This document shows positions 9,912-19,370 of a DNA stretch of 64,000 nucleotides, one piece after another (positions within the stretch are counted from its first letter, which is position 1; every line of letters begins with the position of its first letter). Below the pieces are notes generated by a model. It had not been told where the DNA came from. It searched no databases and saw only the letters and a program-made list of their open reading frames with translations. The DNA comes from Nitrospira sp. (GTDB lineage: Bacteria > Nitrospirota > Nitrospiria > Nitrospirales > Nitrospiraceae): positions 1 through 64,000 of the forward strand of contig JANDJI010000003.1 in NCBI GenBank assembly GCA_024331125.1. Direction: 5' to 3'. Made by a program: the position numbers and the translations under genes.

Positions 9912-10255
9912 TTCGCGTCATTCTTGTCGGAATTTTGTTGCTCCTATCGCTGGCGTTTTTTCTCCAGAACCAGGAGCAGGAGGTGACGCTCCGGTATTTC
10001 TTCGGGCTGTTGGAGGAATCAACGCCGGTGTACAAACCGATTTTGGCGGGTTTTGTCGTTGGCCTGCTGGTCGCCGGCATCTTGTTGTTTCCACCGTGGA
10101 TCCGAGGGCGGATCGAACTTCGCCGGAAGACACGCGCGCTTCAAGAAGCGGAGGTCGATCTGGAACGCCTCCGGCAGTCGTTCGAAAAATTGTCCGTTCG
10201 ACCGCCGAGTCCTTCTGCCCCTGAACATCCCCAGGACCATCCCGATGAACGATGA
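9908..10255 (+). CDS. lapA: LapA-domain (DUF1049) membrane protein
   Basis: A 115-residue inner-membrane protein. Two hydrophobic spans are clear, about residues 2-20 and 43-63, then RIELRRKTRALQEAEVDLERLRQ forms a cytoplasmic coiled coil (about 70-95) ahead of a Pro-rich tail. This is the LapA/YciS arrangement; in enterobacteria LapA works with LapB in controlling LPS synthesis. No lapB lies next to it here, so a role in LPS control is family knowledge only. The ATG overlaps the tsaE stop (ATGA) and the 3' end overlaps mutS by 11 bases. Confidence 0.85.
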   Translation: MIRVILVGILLLLSLAFFLQNQEQEVTLRYFFGLLEESTPVYKPILAGFVVGLLVAGILLFPPWIRGRIELRRKTRALQEAEVDLERLRQSFEKLSVRPPSPSAPEHPQDHPDER

Positions 10256-12824
10256 GGACTTGACGCCCCTCATGCGTCAGTACAGAGAAATCAAGCACCG
10301 CTATCCCCACGCGATTCTGTTTTTTCGTGTCGGTGATTTCTATGAGATGTTTTTTGAGGACGCGGAAACGGCCTCGCGGCTCCTTTCTATCGCCTTGACA
10401 TCCCGCGACAAACAGAGTCCTCAGCCGGTCCCACTCTGCGGGGTCCCCCACCATGCCGCAACCGGCTACATTGCCAAGTTGCTGAAGGCGGGGAAAACCG
10501 TTGCGCTCTGCGAACAAGTCGAAGACCCTAAAACGGCAAAGGGCCTTGTCCGTCGTGAGGTCGTCCGTCTGTATACGCCGGGAACGCTGGTTGATACGGA
10601 CTTGCTTGCGCCCAACGAATCAAATTATCTCTCCGCGCTGTCATTCCGACCGAACACCGACCGGCCGACGCTAATTGGATTGGCGGCGATTGACGTCTCA
10701 ACGGGAGAATTTTGGGTCACGGAATTCCATGGCTCCCATGCAATTTCATTGGTATTGGATGAGTTGTCGAGGCTTGAACCTCGTGAGATCTTGCTTCCGA
10801 GTGGCTTTGCCGGAGAGAGGAGGGTGATGTGGGCCGACAGGATGAAAGGCGCCCGCTTGTGCGAGCGACACCTGTCTTCCTTCGATCGACAAGCGAGCAT
10901 CCGATTGTTGCTCGACCAATTCGGCGTTCCGTCGCTTGACGTATTCGGCTGTCAAGACCTCACCGCCGGCATAGAGGCGGCCGGGGCCGTGCTTCAGTAT
11001 GTTCGAGAAAGTCAACCCGGCGCCTCTTCGACACATATTCGCCGCATTGCCGTCCGGCGAAGCAAGGAGTTCATGCATCTCGATGGTTCGACGATCCGCA
11101 ATCTGGAACTTCTCAGACCGATGGCCTCTGTTCAAGATGGATCCCGCTCTGTGAAGGCCGATTTGATTTCCACGCTCGACCGCACATCGACGGCCATGGG
11201 CGCTCGTTTGCTGCGCGAGTGGATCGTCAGGCCGTTGGTGGACTGCGACCAAATCCGGGCAAGGCACGAGGCTGTGGGCGAGCTCAAAGATCGATGGGAA
11301 GACCGAACGGCCATCCGCGCCTGCCTGAAAGATGTGCAGGACGTGGCGCGCCTCGGCAGCCGTATCGTACTTGGCTACAGCACCCCCCGTGAGTTGTTGG
11401 CGTTGAAAAAATCGCTGAGCGTGTTGCCGGCGTTGTTCGCCCTTCTTGATTCTTTGCAAAGCTCGTTGCTGGCGGAAATCCGAAAGTCTTCGGACGATGG
11501 GAAGGACCTTCACGATATCATAGAACAGGCCATTCATCCCGATGCTCCGCTCTCGACTCGAGATGCCAACATCATCAAGGACGGTTACCACCCGGGAATC
11601 GATGAGTGGCGTAAAGCAACTAAGGACGGGAAGCAATGGATCGCCGACCTTGAAGGCAAAGAACGTATCAGGACCGGAATCGATTCGTTAAAAGTTCGTT
11701 ACAATCAAGTACACGGCTATTACATCGAGGTGACAAAGTCCAACCTTCATCGCGTGCCGCCCGATTATATTCGGAAGCAGACCCTGGTCGGCGCCGAGCG
11801 ATTCATGACTCAGGAATTACGAGTCTTGGAGGAACGGATCACGACCGCCGATGCCAAACTGGCGGCATTGGAACAAGAGGTCTTCGGGATCGTGTTGAGC
11901 CGATTATCCTCGGAGGCCCATCGGCTGGAAAAAATCGCGGCGCAACTTGCGCTAATCGATGTGATCGCCGGACTTGCAGAGACCGCCGCTTTGCTTCGCT
12001 ACACGAAGCCGTTCGTCGATAACAGCGGGCACATCGCCATACGAGAAGGTCGCCATCCGATCGTTGAGCAGCTTCGAGATGATCGCTCCTTCGTGTCGAA
12101 TGACACGGTGCTTGATCTCGAAAGCAATCGATTGCTTATTCTGACCGGCCCGAACATGGCGGGGAAAAGCACCTATCTTCGGCAGGTGGCCTTGATCGTC
12201 TTAATGGCGCAACTGGGGAGTTTTGTGCCGGCGGCTTCCGCACATATCGGCGTGGTGGATCGCATTTTTACTCGCGTCGGCGCCTCGGATAATTTGTCAG
12301 GCGGCCTCAGCACCTTCATGGTGGAAATGGTCGAAACCGCACATATCCTCAATAATGCAACCCCGCGAAGCCTGATCCTCCTCGATGAAATCGGCCGCGG
12401 GACAAGCACCTACGACGGTCTGAGTATCGCATGGGCCGTGGCGGAGTACATTCATGATCGAGAAAAGTTGGGGGCCCGTACACTCTTCGCAACCCACTAT
12501 CACGAATTGGTGCAACTTGCGCTTCAGCGGGAGGGAATTAAAAACTATCGCGTGGCGGTACAGGAACGGGACGGGGACGTGATCTTCCTTCATAAAATCA
12601 TTGAAGGAGGAGCCGATCGAAGTTACGGCATCCATGTCGCCAAGCTGGCGGGATTGCCAGATTGTGTGATCGAGCGAGCGACCGCCATCTTATCTCAGTT
12701 GGAGGAACCGGAAACCAGCCTTACTCGACGGGATGGTGGCCATTCAAATTGCCTGCTCCAACCTTCCCCACAACCCCATTTTTTGACCGAGAGAGAAAAA
12801 CAGATGGACCTGTTTGCCTCGTAA
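10245..12824 (+). CDS. mutS: DNA mismatch repair protein MutS
   Basis: Mismatch-recognition ATPase of methyl-independent or MutL-dependent mismatch repair, 859 residues. The mismatch-wedging Phe-x-Glu is F32-E34 in GDFYEMFF; the P-loop is TGPNMAGKST at about residues 634-643, followed by the signature GGLSTFMVEM and Walker B LILLDEIGRGTSTYDG and the FATHYHEL switch. The frame is open from 10053, but MNDEDLTPLMRQY at 10245 is the family N-terminus and has an AGGA site upstream; it overlaps lapA by 11 bases. The C-terminus is short and lacks a long tetramerisation tail. No mutL is next to it. Confidence 0.97.
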   Translation: MNDEDLTPLMRQYREIKHRYPHAILFFRVGDFYEMFFEDAETASRLLSIALTSRDKQSPQPVPLCGVPHHAATGYIAKLLKAGKTVALCEQVEDPKTAKGLVRREVVRLYTPGTLVDTDLLAPNESNYLSALSFRPNTDRPTLIGLAAIDVSTGEFWVTEFHGSHAISLVLDELSRLEPREILLPSGFAGERRVMWADRMKGARLCERHLSSFDRQASIRLLLDQFGVPSLDVFGCQDLTAGIEAAGAVLQYVRESQPGASSTHIRRIAVRRSKEFMHLDGSTIRNLELLRPMASVQDGSRSVKADLISTLDRTSTAMGARLLREWIVRPLVDCDQIRARHEAVGELKDRWEDRTAIRACLKDVQDVARLGSRIVLGYSTPRELLALKKSLSVLPALFALLDSLQSSLLAEIRKSSDDGKDLHDIIEQAIHPDAPLSTRDANIIKDGYHPGIDEWRKATKDGKQWIADLEGKERIRTGIDSLKVRYNQVHGYYIEVTKSNLHRVPPDYIRKQTLVGAERFMTQELRVLEERITTADAKLAALEQEVFGIVLSRLSSEAHRLEKIAAQLALIDVIAGLAETAALLRYTKPFVDNSGHIAIREGRHPIVEQLRDDRSFVSNDTVLDLESNRLLILTGPNMAGKSTYLRQVALIVLMAQLGSFVPAASAHIGVVDRIFTRVGASDNLSGGLSTFMVEMVETAHILNNATPRSLILLDEIGRGTSTYDGLSIAWAVAEYIHDREKLGARTLFATHYHELVQLALQREGIKNYRVAVQERDGDVIFLHKIIEGGADRSYGIHVAKLAGLPDCVIERATAILSQLEEPETSLTRRDGGHSNCLLQPSPQPHFLTEREKQMDLFAS

Positions 12825-12901
12825 CACTTTTTGCTCTCTTTGCTGTGCAGGGGAGAGGAACAGCCAACAGTCACACATAAGTTTGCAGGCCACGAAAAAG
12901 A

Positions 12902-12932
12902 AAGGGCGACCTTTCCACGAAAGGTCGCCCTT
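12902..12932 (-). terminator. Rho-independent terminator
   Basis: Perfect 14-bp stem (12902-12915 with 12919-12932) and a 3-base loop. Read on the minus strand the hairpin runs into TTTCTTTTTCG, so it ends transcription of the secreted-protein pair whose last stop is at 12955. On the plus strand no T-run follows, though the strong stem may also slow mutS transcripts. Confidence 0.85.
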
Positions 12933-12954
12933 CGCCGAGAACTCTAAATCGTTT

Positions 12955-13605
12955 TCAATGCGGCATGTTGTACTGTGCCGTCCAAGGAATCAACCCACCG
13001 ACTGGTTTCCCCCCAGGAAGCATCACGTCGTATTGCATGACCGGCTCAACACTGAAGGTATTTAGCCCTGTCTTTGCCTTGGCACAAGACGGTTCTAACT
13101 CGTGCTTCCCTTGGCATTCTTTGAACTGAAGCGCCGAGATGCTGAGGGGTTTCCCTGGAGCACCGGTCACTTCGGGAAGTTTCTTGACCGACAAGATCAC
13201 TCGATGGTTCTGTTCCTTTTCAACGGCCACGAATTCAATGAGATCCGTCGTGCTGCCCGGAGGCACCTCTTTGGCTGCGGCAGGGCCCGCATGAACACGG
13301 CCCATTTTTTTCAATTCGTCCCACGCTCCCTTTTCCGCGTAGAATTTAAGCGTTTTCCCTGGATGCACTTTCTGCCACCAAAGCCCGCTCTCGGCATTCC
13401 CGCCATACACGGCGATATTGATCCAGACAGCCTCATCATAGGGATCGAGCACGATGACCCGACCTTGAAGAGTGGTAGGTTTGCTCATGTCCCCCCACTC
13501 GAACCTTTCTTGAAACGACTCAATGGCCCATGTCGTCGAAGTCATTCCGGCCAGCAATAGAGCCGCGGCCAGGAGCATTCCGCCTTGTTTCTTGAGCCTC
13601 AGCAT
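12955..13605 (-). CDS. Secreted protein of unknown function (pair, member B)
   Basis: Not a family I recognise. The 216-residue protein starts with a Sec signal peptide (MLRLKKQGG, then a hydrophobic core LLAAALLLAG, with TTWA-IE as likely cleavage). The mature part is acidic/basic mixed with two Cys late in the protein (KECQGKHE and EPSCAKAK), likely a disulphide in the periplasm, and ends with PWTAQYNMPH. Near the N-terminus it has TTLQGRVIVLDPYDEAVWINIAVYG, which resembles TLQGRVWSQWADNPDGELLF in the neighbouring upstream gene. The frame opens at 13647, but ATG 13603-13605 has AAGGTGA before it and starts the signal peptide. It follows its neighbour by 49 bases and ends before a strong terminator. 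Confidence 0.75.
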   Translation of the reverse strand: MLRLKKQGGMLLAAALLLAGMTSTTWAIESFQERFEWGDMSKPTTLQGRVIVLDPYDEAVWINIAVYGGNAESGLWWQKVHPGKTLKFYAEKGAWDELKKMGRVHAGPAAAKEVPPGSTTDLIEFVAVEKEQNHRVILSVKKLPEVTGAPGKPLSISALQFKECQGKHELEPSCAKAKTGLNTFSVEPVMQYDVMLPGGKPVGGLIPWTAQYNMPH

Positions 13606-13654
13606 TCTCACCTTTTCCTCCTTTAAAAGGTCGCGCCTAGCAAACAAGCGCCCT

Positions 13655-14170
13655 TTAGTCTTTCAACACTTTGAAGCCGGTAATCGTCCGGCCATCCAAG
13701 GTTACTTCCATGGCCACAAGCTCCTGGGAGGCCTTGATGATTTTATCCATCAACGCCTTGTCTTTGACCGCCAGACGGACCGTGGTGGCGGCGTGGTACC
13801 AGCCGGAGTATGGGTTGTTCTTATCGACACCTCCGACAAATCCCCACGCACAGCACGTGAACAACGGATCCGGCGGCTTGACGTCCAACATAGTTGAAGA
13901 CCGCCCCGACGGAGTTCCGGAAGCAGGCTCTCCGGAATTCCAATACTGGATGCCGAAGAGGAGTTCACCATCAGGATTATCGGCCCACTGTGACCAGACC
14001 CGTCCTTGAAGTGTTTTGAGCGGGGACTCGGCCTTCAGAGGCTTGCCGCCCACGACCGCGTCGGCAATTCCGATGCGCTCCACGCTTCCATCAGCGAATA
14101 CGAATCCGGCTGTCAAGAAAGTTGTGGCTAGGAACGTCCCCATGGCAGCTAGAATGAGTGCCCTTTTCAT
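13655..14170 (-). CDS. Secreted protein of unknown function (pair, member A)
   Basis: Unrecognised 171-residue secreted protein with a clear signal peptide (MKRALILAAMGTFLATTFL, likely cut after VFA) and an AAGGAGGG ribosome site. The mature domain includes KTLQGRVWSQWADN, paired cysteines in FTCCAWGFVGG and a C-terminal alpha/beta part ending VTLDGRTITGFKVLKD. It shares the LQGRV motif and general layout with the gene 49 bases downstream, so the two are probably co-transcribed and act together in the periplasm. The adjacent CC could bind a metal or form a vicinal disulphide, but no CxxCH haem site is present. Confidence 0.75.
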   Translation of the reverse strand: MKRALILAAMGTFLATTFLTAGFVFADGSVERIGIADAVVGGKPLKAESPLKTLQGRVWSQWADNPDGELLFGIQYWNSGEPASGTPSGRSSTMLDVKPPDPLFTCCAWGFVGGVDKNNPYSGWYHAATTVRLAVKDKALMDKIIKASQELVAMEVTLDGRTITGFKVLKD

Positions 14171-14413
14171 TTTCGTCCCTCCTTACAACGAGTGTCGGTA
14201 TGGCAATTTCCTCTCTTAGGTCAGGCCGTCTACAGATTTACATGGGGGCCCGACATCTACTACCAAATTCTTCTTCATCAGCCAGCGAGTCATCTCTCCC
14301 GTAGTTGTCGATGCCTTTTCATGATCGAGTTTTGAAGCGAACAGATTGCGGGGGGAACGGTACTGAAACCTTGCATTTATGTCAAGGAAATGTTTCCCAT
14401 CCGCGTCTCGCCG

Positions 14414-14443
14414 ACTATAGCACCGTGAAGTCTTGAAAATCAA
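14414..14443 (-). promoter_or_regulatory. Possible promoter of the secreted-protein pair
   Basis: On the minus strand TTGATT (14438-14443), 18 bases, TATAGT (14414-14419). The start would leave a leader of roughly 235 bases before ATG 14170, which is long and holds no clear gene (a 75-codon frame here lacks a ribosome site). The rest of 14171-14497 shows nothing I can name. Confidence 0.4.
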
Positions 14444-14497
14444 TCAGTTACAATGACTTTCTCGCCCCATCAGTTCCGGGATCATTTTCAACTACTT

Positions 14498-15793
14498 TCA
14501 CTGCCTCAGTACGGTCGCCTGGCGTGAGGAGAGAGGTCCCAAACACGTGATGGCCAGGGTCTTCTGATCAAAGAGGCCTTGGGCGACACAAGCCACGCGC
14601 GGCAGAGAGAGTTCTTCAATATCCATCAGCATTTGTTCGAGACTCGTATGTTGGCCGGCGATCAGCTCGTCTTTGGCGAGCTTGTTCATCCGGCTGTGTG
14701 AGCTTTCCAGGCTGAGCATTAAACTGCCTTTCATTTGCTCCTTCGCTCGCCTCAACTCTTCTCCTTCAATGCCGTGAGCCGCAATCTTCCTGATTTCCCG
14801 CCTGATCACGTCAAGCACACGTTCCACTTCCCGAGCTCTGGTTCCGGCATAGATCGTAATGGTCCCTCCATCGGAGTATCCGGATAAAAACGAATAAATC
14901 GAGTAGGCCAGCCCTCGTTTCTCCCGAACTTCTTGAAAGAGACGAGAGCTCACGCTTCCGCCGAGCACGGTATTCAACGCATACACCGCGTAGCGGTCCT
15001 TATGGCCGGCGGCAACCCCTTTGAGCCCGACGCAGAGATGCACCTGTTCCAGCGGTTTGCGCTTGAGAATCACGCCGCCGCAAATCTCCGGCGGCCAGCG
15101 TTTTCGTCCGTTGGCGCCATCGGAAGAGACGGAAGAGCAGTGGTTTCCGAAGAAACGATCGATCGCCCTGTCCAGGCGGTTTTGGTCGAAATTTCCCGCG
15201 ACGGCGAGCACCATGTCTTTCGGCTGATAGTGCATCGCGAGATAGCGGCGCAAATCGTCCCGTCGCAGTCTGGCAATCGTGGATTCCAGGCCAAGAACCG
15301 GTCGACTGAGAGGATGACGCCTCATCACAAGCCCGGTGTGGAGTTCCTGGACCAAGTCCTCCGGATCGTCTTGCACCATGCGAATTTCTTCAAGCACGAC
15401 CTGCTTTTCCTTTTCAATTTCCTTGGGGCTGAGGCGGGATCGGTATAAAAGGTCCGCGAGAAGTTCAAGGGCTTGAGGGAGATGCTGATCGAGCACTTTG
15501 ACATAAAACGTCGTCGTCTCGCGGGTGGTGAAGGCGTTCATTTCTCCTCCGAGCGCGTCGATCTCTCGGGAGATGTCGATGGCCGAGCGAGTCTCCGTTC
15601 CCTTGAACAACATGTGTTCAAGAAAGTGGGAATACCCGGCTTCCGAAGGGGTTTCATCGCGGGAGCCGGCATTGACCCACATGCCGACCGTCACGGACTT
15701 GAGCGTGGGGATCCGCTCGGTGACCAGCCGAATTCCGTTATCAAGCACGCGTTTTCGATACGACGAACCGCTTTGCGGCTTATCCCTTTGCAC
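14498..15793 (-). CDS. M16 family zinc peptidase
   Basis: Single-domain-pair M16 (pitrilysin/processing peptidase type) metalloprotease of about 431 residues. The inverted zinc motif HFLEH is near residue 55 in AGYSHFLEHMLFKGT, with the distal Glu expected about 76 residues later, in the region ELLADLLYRSRLSPKEIEKE. It resembles the YmxG/PepR type that commonly follows pnp in Gram-positives and in Nitrospirota-like genomes. I place the start at GTG 15791-15793, behind GAGGGTGAAGG and overlapping the pnp end by 14 bases; the alternative ATG at 15826 only adds residues that shadow pnp. Substrate unknown. Confidence 0.9.
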   Translation of the reverse strand: MQRDKPQSGSSYRKRVLDNGIRLVTERIPTLKSVTVGMWVNAGSRDETPSEAGYSHFLEHMLFKGTETRSAIDISREIDALGGEMNAFTTRETTTFYVKVLDQHLPQALELLADLLYRSRLSPKEIEKEKQVVLEEIRMVQDDPEDLVQELHTGLVMRRHPLSRPVLGLESTIARLRRDDLRRYLAMHYQPKDMVLAVAGNFDQNRLDRAIDRFFGNHCSSVSSDGANGRKRWPPEICGGVILKRKPLEQVHLCVGLKGVAAGHKDRYAVYALNTVLGGSVSSRLFQEVREKRGLAYSIYSFLSGYSDGGTITIYAGTRAREVERVLDVIRREIRKIAAHGIEGEELRRAKEQMKGSLMLSLESSHSRMNKLAKDELIAGQHTSLEQMLMDIEELSLPRVACVAQGLFDQKTLAITCLGPLSSRQATVLRQ

Positions 15794-17891
15794 CGCCTTC
15801 ACCCTCGCCGGGAACCGGCATCGCATCTTTTCGGCTGAGTCGAATCTTGCCCTGCTTGTCGATTTCGAGCACCTTCACCAGCACTTGATCGCCTTCGGCC
15901 ACTTCATCCGACACGGTCTTCACCCGATGATGCGCCAACTGCGAAATGTGGACCAATCCGTCAACGCCCGGCAACACCTCGACAAACGCTCCGAAATCCA
16001 TGATCTTTTTCACCGTGCCCAAGTAGATCTTGCCGACTTCCACCTCTTCGGTAAGTCGGGCGATGATGTCTCTGGCCTTTTGCAGCGATGCCTCATCCGA
16101 AGACGCAATCGTGACGATGCCGCTGTCTTCGATATTCACCTTGACGCCGCAATCGGCTTGGATGCTCCGAATCGTTTTCCCACCCTGACCGATGATTTCT
16201 CGAATTTTGTCTTGTTTGACCTTCATCGTAAAGATGCGCGGCGCGAACGGCGATAAATTGGGGCGAGCGCCGGAAAGCGCTTTGCTCATGTGCTCCAGGA
16301 TGTGAAGCCGTCCGACACGGGCTTGCTCCAGCGCCCGAAGCATCAGCTCCGTTGTGATGCCCCCGATCTTGATGTCCATCTGCAAGGCCGTCACGCCGTT
16401 TTTCGTCCCGCACACCTTGAAATCCATATCGCCGAGATGGTCCTCGAGACCGAGAATGTCGGACAGGATCATCACGCGGTCCCCTTCCTTGATAAGCCCC
16501 ATCGCGATTCCAGCGACGGGTTCCTTGATCGGCACCCCCGCGTCCATCATCGCAAGGGTTCCACCGCACACGGTCGCCATAGAAGAAGACCCATTGGATT
16601 CCAGGATTTCCGAGACGATCCTGAGGGTGTACGGAAAGCTTTCTTTACCGGGAATCACCGGTCTCAACGCTCGCTCCGCCAAGGCTCCATGGCCGACTTC
16701 CCGCCGGCCCGGCGACCGGAGGGGACGCGCTTCACCGACGCTGAACGGCGGGAAGTTGTAATGGAGCATAAAGGCTCGCGTGTATTCGCCCTCCAACGCG
16801 TCGATCCGCTGCTCATCGTCCGTCGTGCCAAGCGTGACCACCGCCAGACTTTGCGTTTCACCGCGCGTGAACAGGGCGGACCCGTGCGTGCGGGGGAGTA
16901 CTCCCACTTCGCACGTGATCGGCCTGATATCCGCGGGACCTCGGCCGTCCGCGCGCGTTCCTTTTTCAAGGATCATATTCCGAACTTCCGAGTACTCCAA
17001 CCCATGGAACACGATTCTGATGTGGCGCTCACTGTCCGGATTGTCCGGATCCTTGAGTTTTTCGATCGCCTGCTCCAGCACCTGATCCAAGCGCTCCTGA
17101 CGCGCCGTCTTATTGGGGATCATGATGGCGTCGCGAATGGACTGCGCCACCGTCTCTTTCACTTTCTCCGCCAACGCCGGATCGATCGCTTCCGCTTGAA
17201 CCGTTCGTTTCTTATTGCCCACTTTTTCGGCCAACTCCGAGATCTTCGCGACGATCTTTTTAATTTCGGCGTGAGCCAGCTCGAGCGCTTCAAGCATGAC
17301 GGCTTCCGGCAATTCATTGGCCCCGCCTTCCACCATCATCACGGCATCGGCGGTCCCGGCCACCACCAAATGCAATTCGCTCGTTTCCATAGTGTCAAGG
17401 TCGGGGTTCACGATGAATCGGCCGTTGACACGCCCGATCTTTACACCGGCGACCGGCCCCAGAAACGGAATGGGCGAGACGGCCAGGGCGGCTGCCGCGG
17501 CCGTAATGCCGATCACATCCGACGAGCCGGTCTTGTCCGCTGAAAGCACGGACGCGATCACCTGCGTTTCAAAGTAATATCCCTCCGGGAACAGAGGCCT
17601 CAAAGGGCGATCGATGAGACGACTCGTGAGTATTTCTTTCTCGGACGGCCGCCCCTCACGTTTAAAGTACCCTCCCGGAATTTTTCCGGCCGCGTAGGTT
17701 TTTTCCTGGTAATCGACGGTCAGCGGGAGAAAATCCGTGCCCGGCTTCGCCGTCTGCGCCGCTACGGCCGTAGCCAAGACCACCGTATCTCCGTACGACG
17801 CCCATATCGATCCGTCCGCTTGCTTGGCGACCCTCCCCGTTTCCAGCCGGAGGGTGCGGCCTGCGATTTCGATTTCAACCGAATGCACCAT
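15780..17891 (-). CDS. pnp: Polyribonucleotide nucleotidyltransferase (PNPase)
   Basis: Phosphorolytic 3'-5' exoribonuclease and degradosome component, 703 residues. Order of domains: RNase PH-like 1 (about 10-145), helical domain, RNase PH-like 2 (about 320-540, with the catalytic region SNGSSSMATVCGGTLAMMDAG near 450), KH (about 555-610, IGQGGKTIRSIQ) and S1 (about 620-690, GFGAFVEVLPG-like DFGAFVEVLPGVDGLVHISQ). It lies after rpsO, the standard order, with a 219-base gap that may hold an autoregulatory leader, though I see no strong hairpin or gene there. Confidence 0.97.
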   Translation of the reverse strand: MVHSVEIEIAGRTLRLETGRVAKQADGSIWASYGDTVVLATAVAAQTAKPGTDFLPLTVDYQEKTYAAGKIPGGYFKREGRPSEKEILTSRLIDRPLRPLFPEGYYFETQVIASVLSADKTGSSDVIGITAAAAALAVSPIPFLGPVAGVKIGRVNGRFIVNPDLDTMETSELHLVVAGTADAVMMVEGGANELPEAVMLEALELAHAEIKKIVAKISELAEKVGNKKRTVQAEAIDPALAEKVKETVAQSIRDAIMIPNKTARQERLDQVLEQAIEKLKDPDNPDSERHIRIVFHGLEYSEVRNMILEKGTRADGRGPADIRPITCEVGVLPRTHGSALFTRGETQSLAVVTLGTTDDEQRIDALEGEYTRAFMLHYNFPPFSVGEARPLRSPGRREVGHGALAERALRPVIPGKESFPYTLRIVSEILESNGSSSMATVCGGTLAMMDAGVPIKEPVAGIAMGLIKEGDRVMILSDILGLEDHLGDMDFKVCGTKNGVTALQMDIKIGGITTELMLRALEQARVGRLHILEHMSKALSGARPNLSPFAPRIFTMKVKQDKIREIIGQGGKTIRSIQADCGVKVNIEDSGIVTIASSDEASLQKARDIIARLTEEVEVGKIYLGTVKKIMDFGAFVEVLPGVDGLVHISQLAHHRVKTVSDEVAEGDQVLVKVLEIDKQGKIRLSRKDAMPVPGEGEGGAKG

Positions 17892-18110
17892 CTATGGTCT
17901 CCTTCCTTATGATCCCACAGATGCCCACAGAGATAAGCTCCGCTCATAGCCGTTGCGGCGTCGACTCCGACGGACGGCAGAGGCGGAACACCGTTTCAGT
18001 GGAGCCCCTGCCATCCGAACGCTGCGAATGAAGCCTATGTCCGTGTTCACCTGTGCGACGTGTTTATGATCCCGCGGCGTGGACCGAGCCTCACCGCGCC
18101 ATCCATCTTT

Positions 18111-18380
18111 TTACTTTCGAATGCCCAGTCGATCAATGAGCGCCCGATACCCGGCCTGATCAATGCCGCGGAGGTAATCCAGCAGCCGACGCCGACGCCC
18201 CACCAATTGCAATAATCCTCGGCGGGAATGATGATCCTTCTTGTGAGTCTTGAAATGCTCGGTCAGGTAGGTAATGCGGTTGGTCAGTACCGCAATTTGA
18301 ACCTCCGGCGATCCGGAATCTTTTTCATGCCTCCGATGCTGTGCGATCAACGCCGCTTTCGCTTCTTTCTGTAGGGCCAT
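18111..18380 (-). CDS. rpsO: 30S ribosomal protein S15
   Basis: Small-subunit protein that binds 16S rRNA helices 20-22 early in assembly. Eighty-nine residues, the usual length, with [19 protein letters not shown] and [22 protein letters not shown], the S15 signature. A clear AAAGGAGCAAG site precedes ATG 18378-18380. Placed between truB and pnp as in most bacteria. Confidence 0.98.
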   Translation of the reverse strand: MALQKEAKAALIAQHRRHEKDSGSPEVQIAVLTNRITYLTEHFKTHKKDHHSRRGLLQLVGRRRRLLDYLRGIDQAGYRALIDRLGIRK

Positions 18381-18413
18381 GTCTCTTGCTCCTTTCTTGT
18401 GTCCCTTTTTTTG

Positions 18414-19367
18414 TCAATTCGCCGCTTCGATTTCCGCCAACACTTTGTGAGTCTTGATCAGCCCGGGCGCGCGCGCGTCGGGAACACCGATCCCCAATAA
18501 CCGCCCGCCCTTATCCTCCAATCTGATTGCAATCGGATGACCGACGGAAGACGGCCACGGTCCCGTCTGAACGATGGCGCCACCGTGCAACACGATCCGA
18601 ACCTGCTCATCGGTCACGACGATCGAAGGCAGGCGCGCCAACGCCTGACCAATCGTCAATAGCCGCTCACGGATCGTTCCACCCTCCGCATCGGCAATGA
18701 TCTGCCGCATCGTCGCCGCTTGCGCAATGGACCACGGACCGACGCGAAGCCGCTCAAGCGCGAGGAGGTGCCCGCCGACGCCCAGCGCACGCCCGATGTC
18801 GGCACAGAGCGTGCGGACATAGGTTCCCTTCGAGCAGACGACGCGCAGCGTGACATCCCGACCGTCGACGGAGAGAACGTCCAACGCATGAACGACGATC
18901 GTCCGTTCAGGCCGTTCTATCGTCTTGCCGGCCCGTGCGGCTTTGTAGAGCGGTCGCCCTCCGACTTTGACCGCCGAATACATCGGCGGCACTTGACGCT
19001 GCGGGCCGCGAAAACTCGCGATCATCTCGCGAATGGCCGTTTCACTCAGCGCAACGACCTCGCTTCGGGCGATGACCCGGCCGGTTGCGTCCTCGGTATC
19101 GGTGGATTCTCCCAGCCGGAGAACCGCCCGATATTCCTTGTCCCAATCAACGACATATTCGGCGACTCTGGTGGCGCGCCCTATCAGCACCGGCAGAACG
19201 CCCATGGCGGCCGGATCCAGCGTTCCCGCATGACCGACCTTGACGCCCCCCAACAGCCCTCGCACTTTGGCGACGACGTCATGAGACGTCCACCCTGCCT
19301 CTTTGTTCGCAATGAGGATACCGTCCAGGTCGGCGGTTTGCCGACCGCTATGTGTCGAGGCAACCAT
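18414..19367 (-). CDS. truB: tRNA pseudouridine(55) synthase
   Basis: Makes pseudouridine 55 in the T-loop of tRNAs. The 317-residue protein has GILIANKEAGWTSHDVV at about 16-32 and the catalytic-Asp motif GHAGTLDPAAMG near residue 46, then the conserved KEYRAVLRLGESTDTEDATG. A C-terminal PUA-like domain follows about residue 240. The ATG lies three bases after the rbfA stop, so the genes are coupled. Confidence 0.97.
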   Translation of the reverse strand: MVASTHSGRQTADLDGILIANKEAGWTSHDVVAKVRGLLGGVKVGHAGTLDPAAMGVLPVLIGRATRVAEYVVDWDKEYRAVLRLGESTDTEDATGRVIARSEVVALSETAIREMIASFRGPQRQVPPMYSAVKVGGRPLYKAARAGKTIERPERTIVVHALDVLSVDGRDVTLRVVCSKGTYVRTLCADIGRALGVGGHLLALERLRVGPWSIAQAATMRQIIADAEGGTIRERLLTIGQALARLPSIVVTDEQVRIVLHGGAIVQTGPWPSSVGHPIAIRLEDKGGRLLGIGVPDARAPGLIKTHKVLAEIEAAN

Positions 19368-19370
19368 GGA

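Noticed and set aside
14216..14443. 75-codon minus-strand frame upstream of the secreted pair
   Set aside because: No ribosome site, begins inside the possible promoter, and shows no protein-like pattern.
17892..18110. Terminator or small RNA between rpsO and pnp
   Set aside because: GC-rich half-palindromes are present, but none pairs well or is followed by a T-run, so no feature is claimed.
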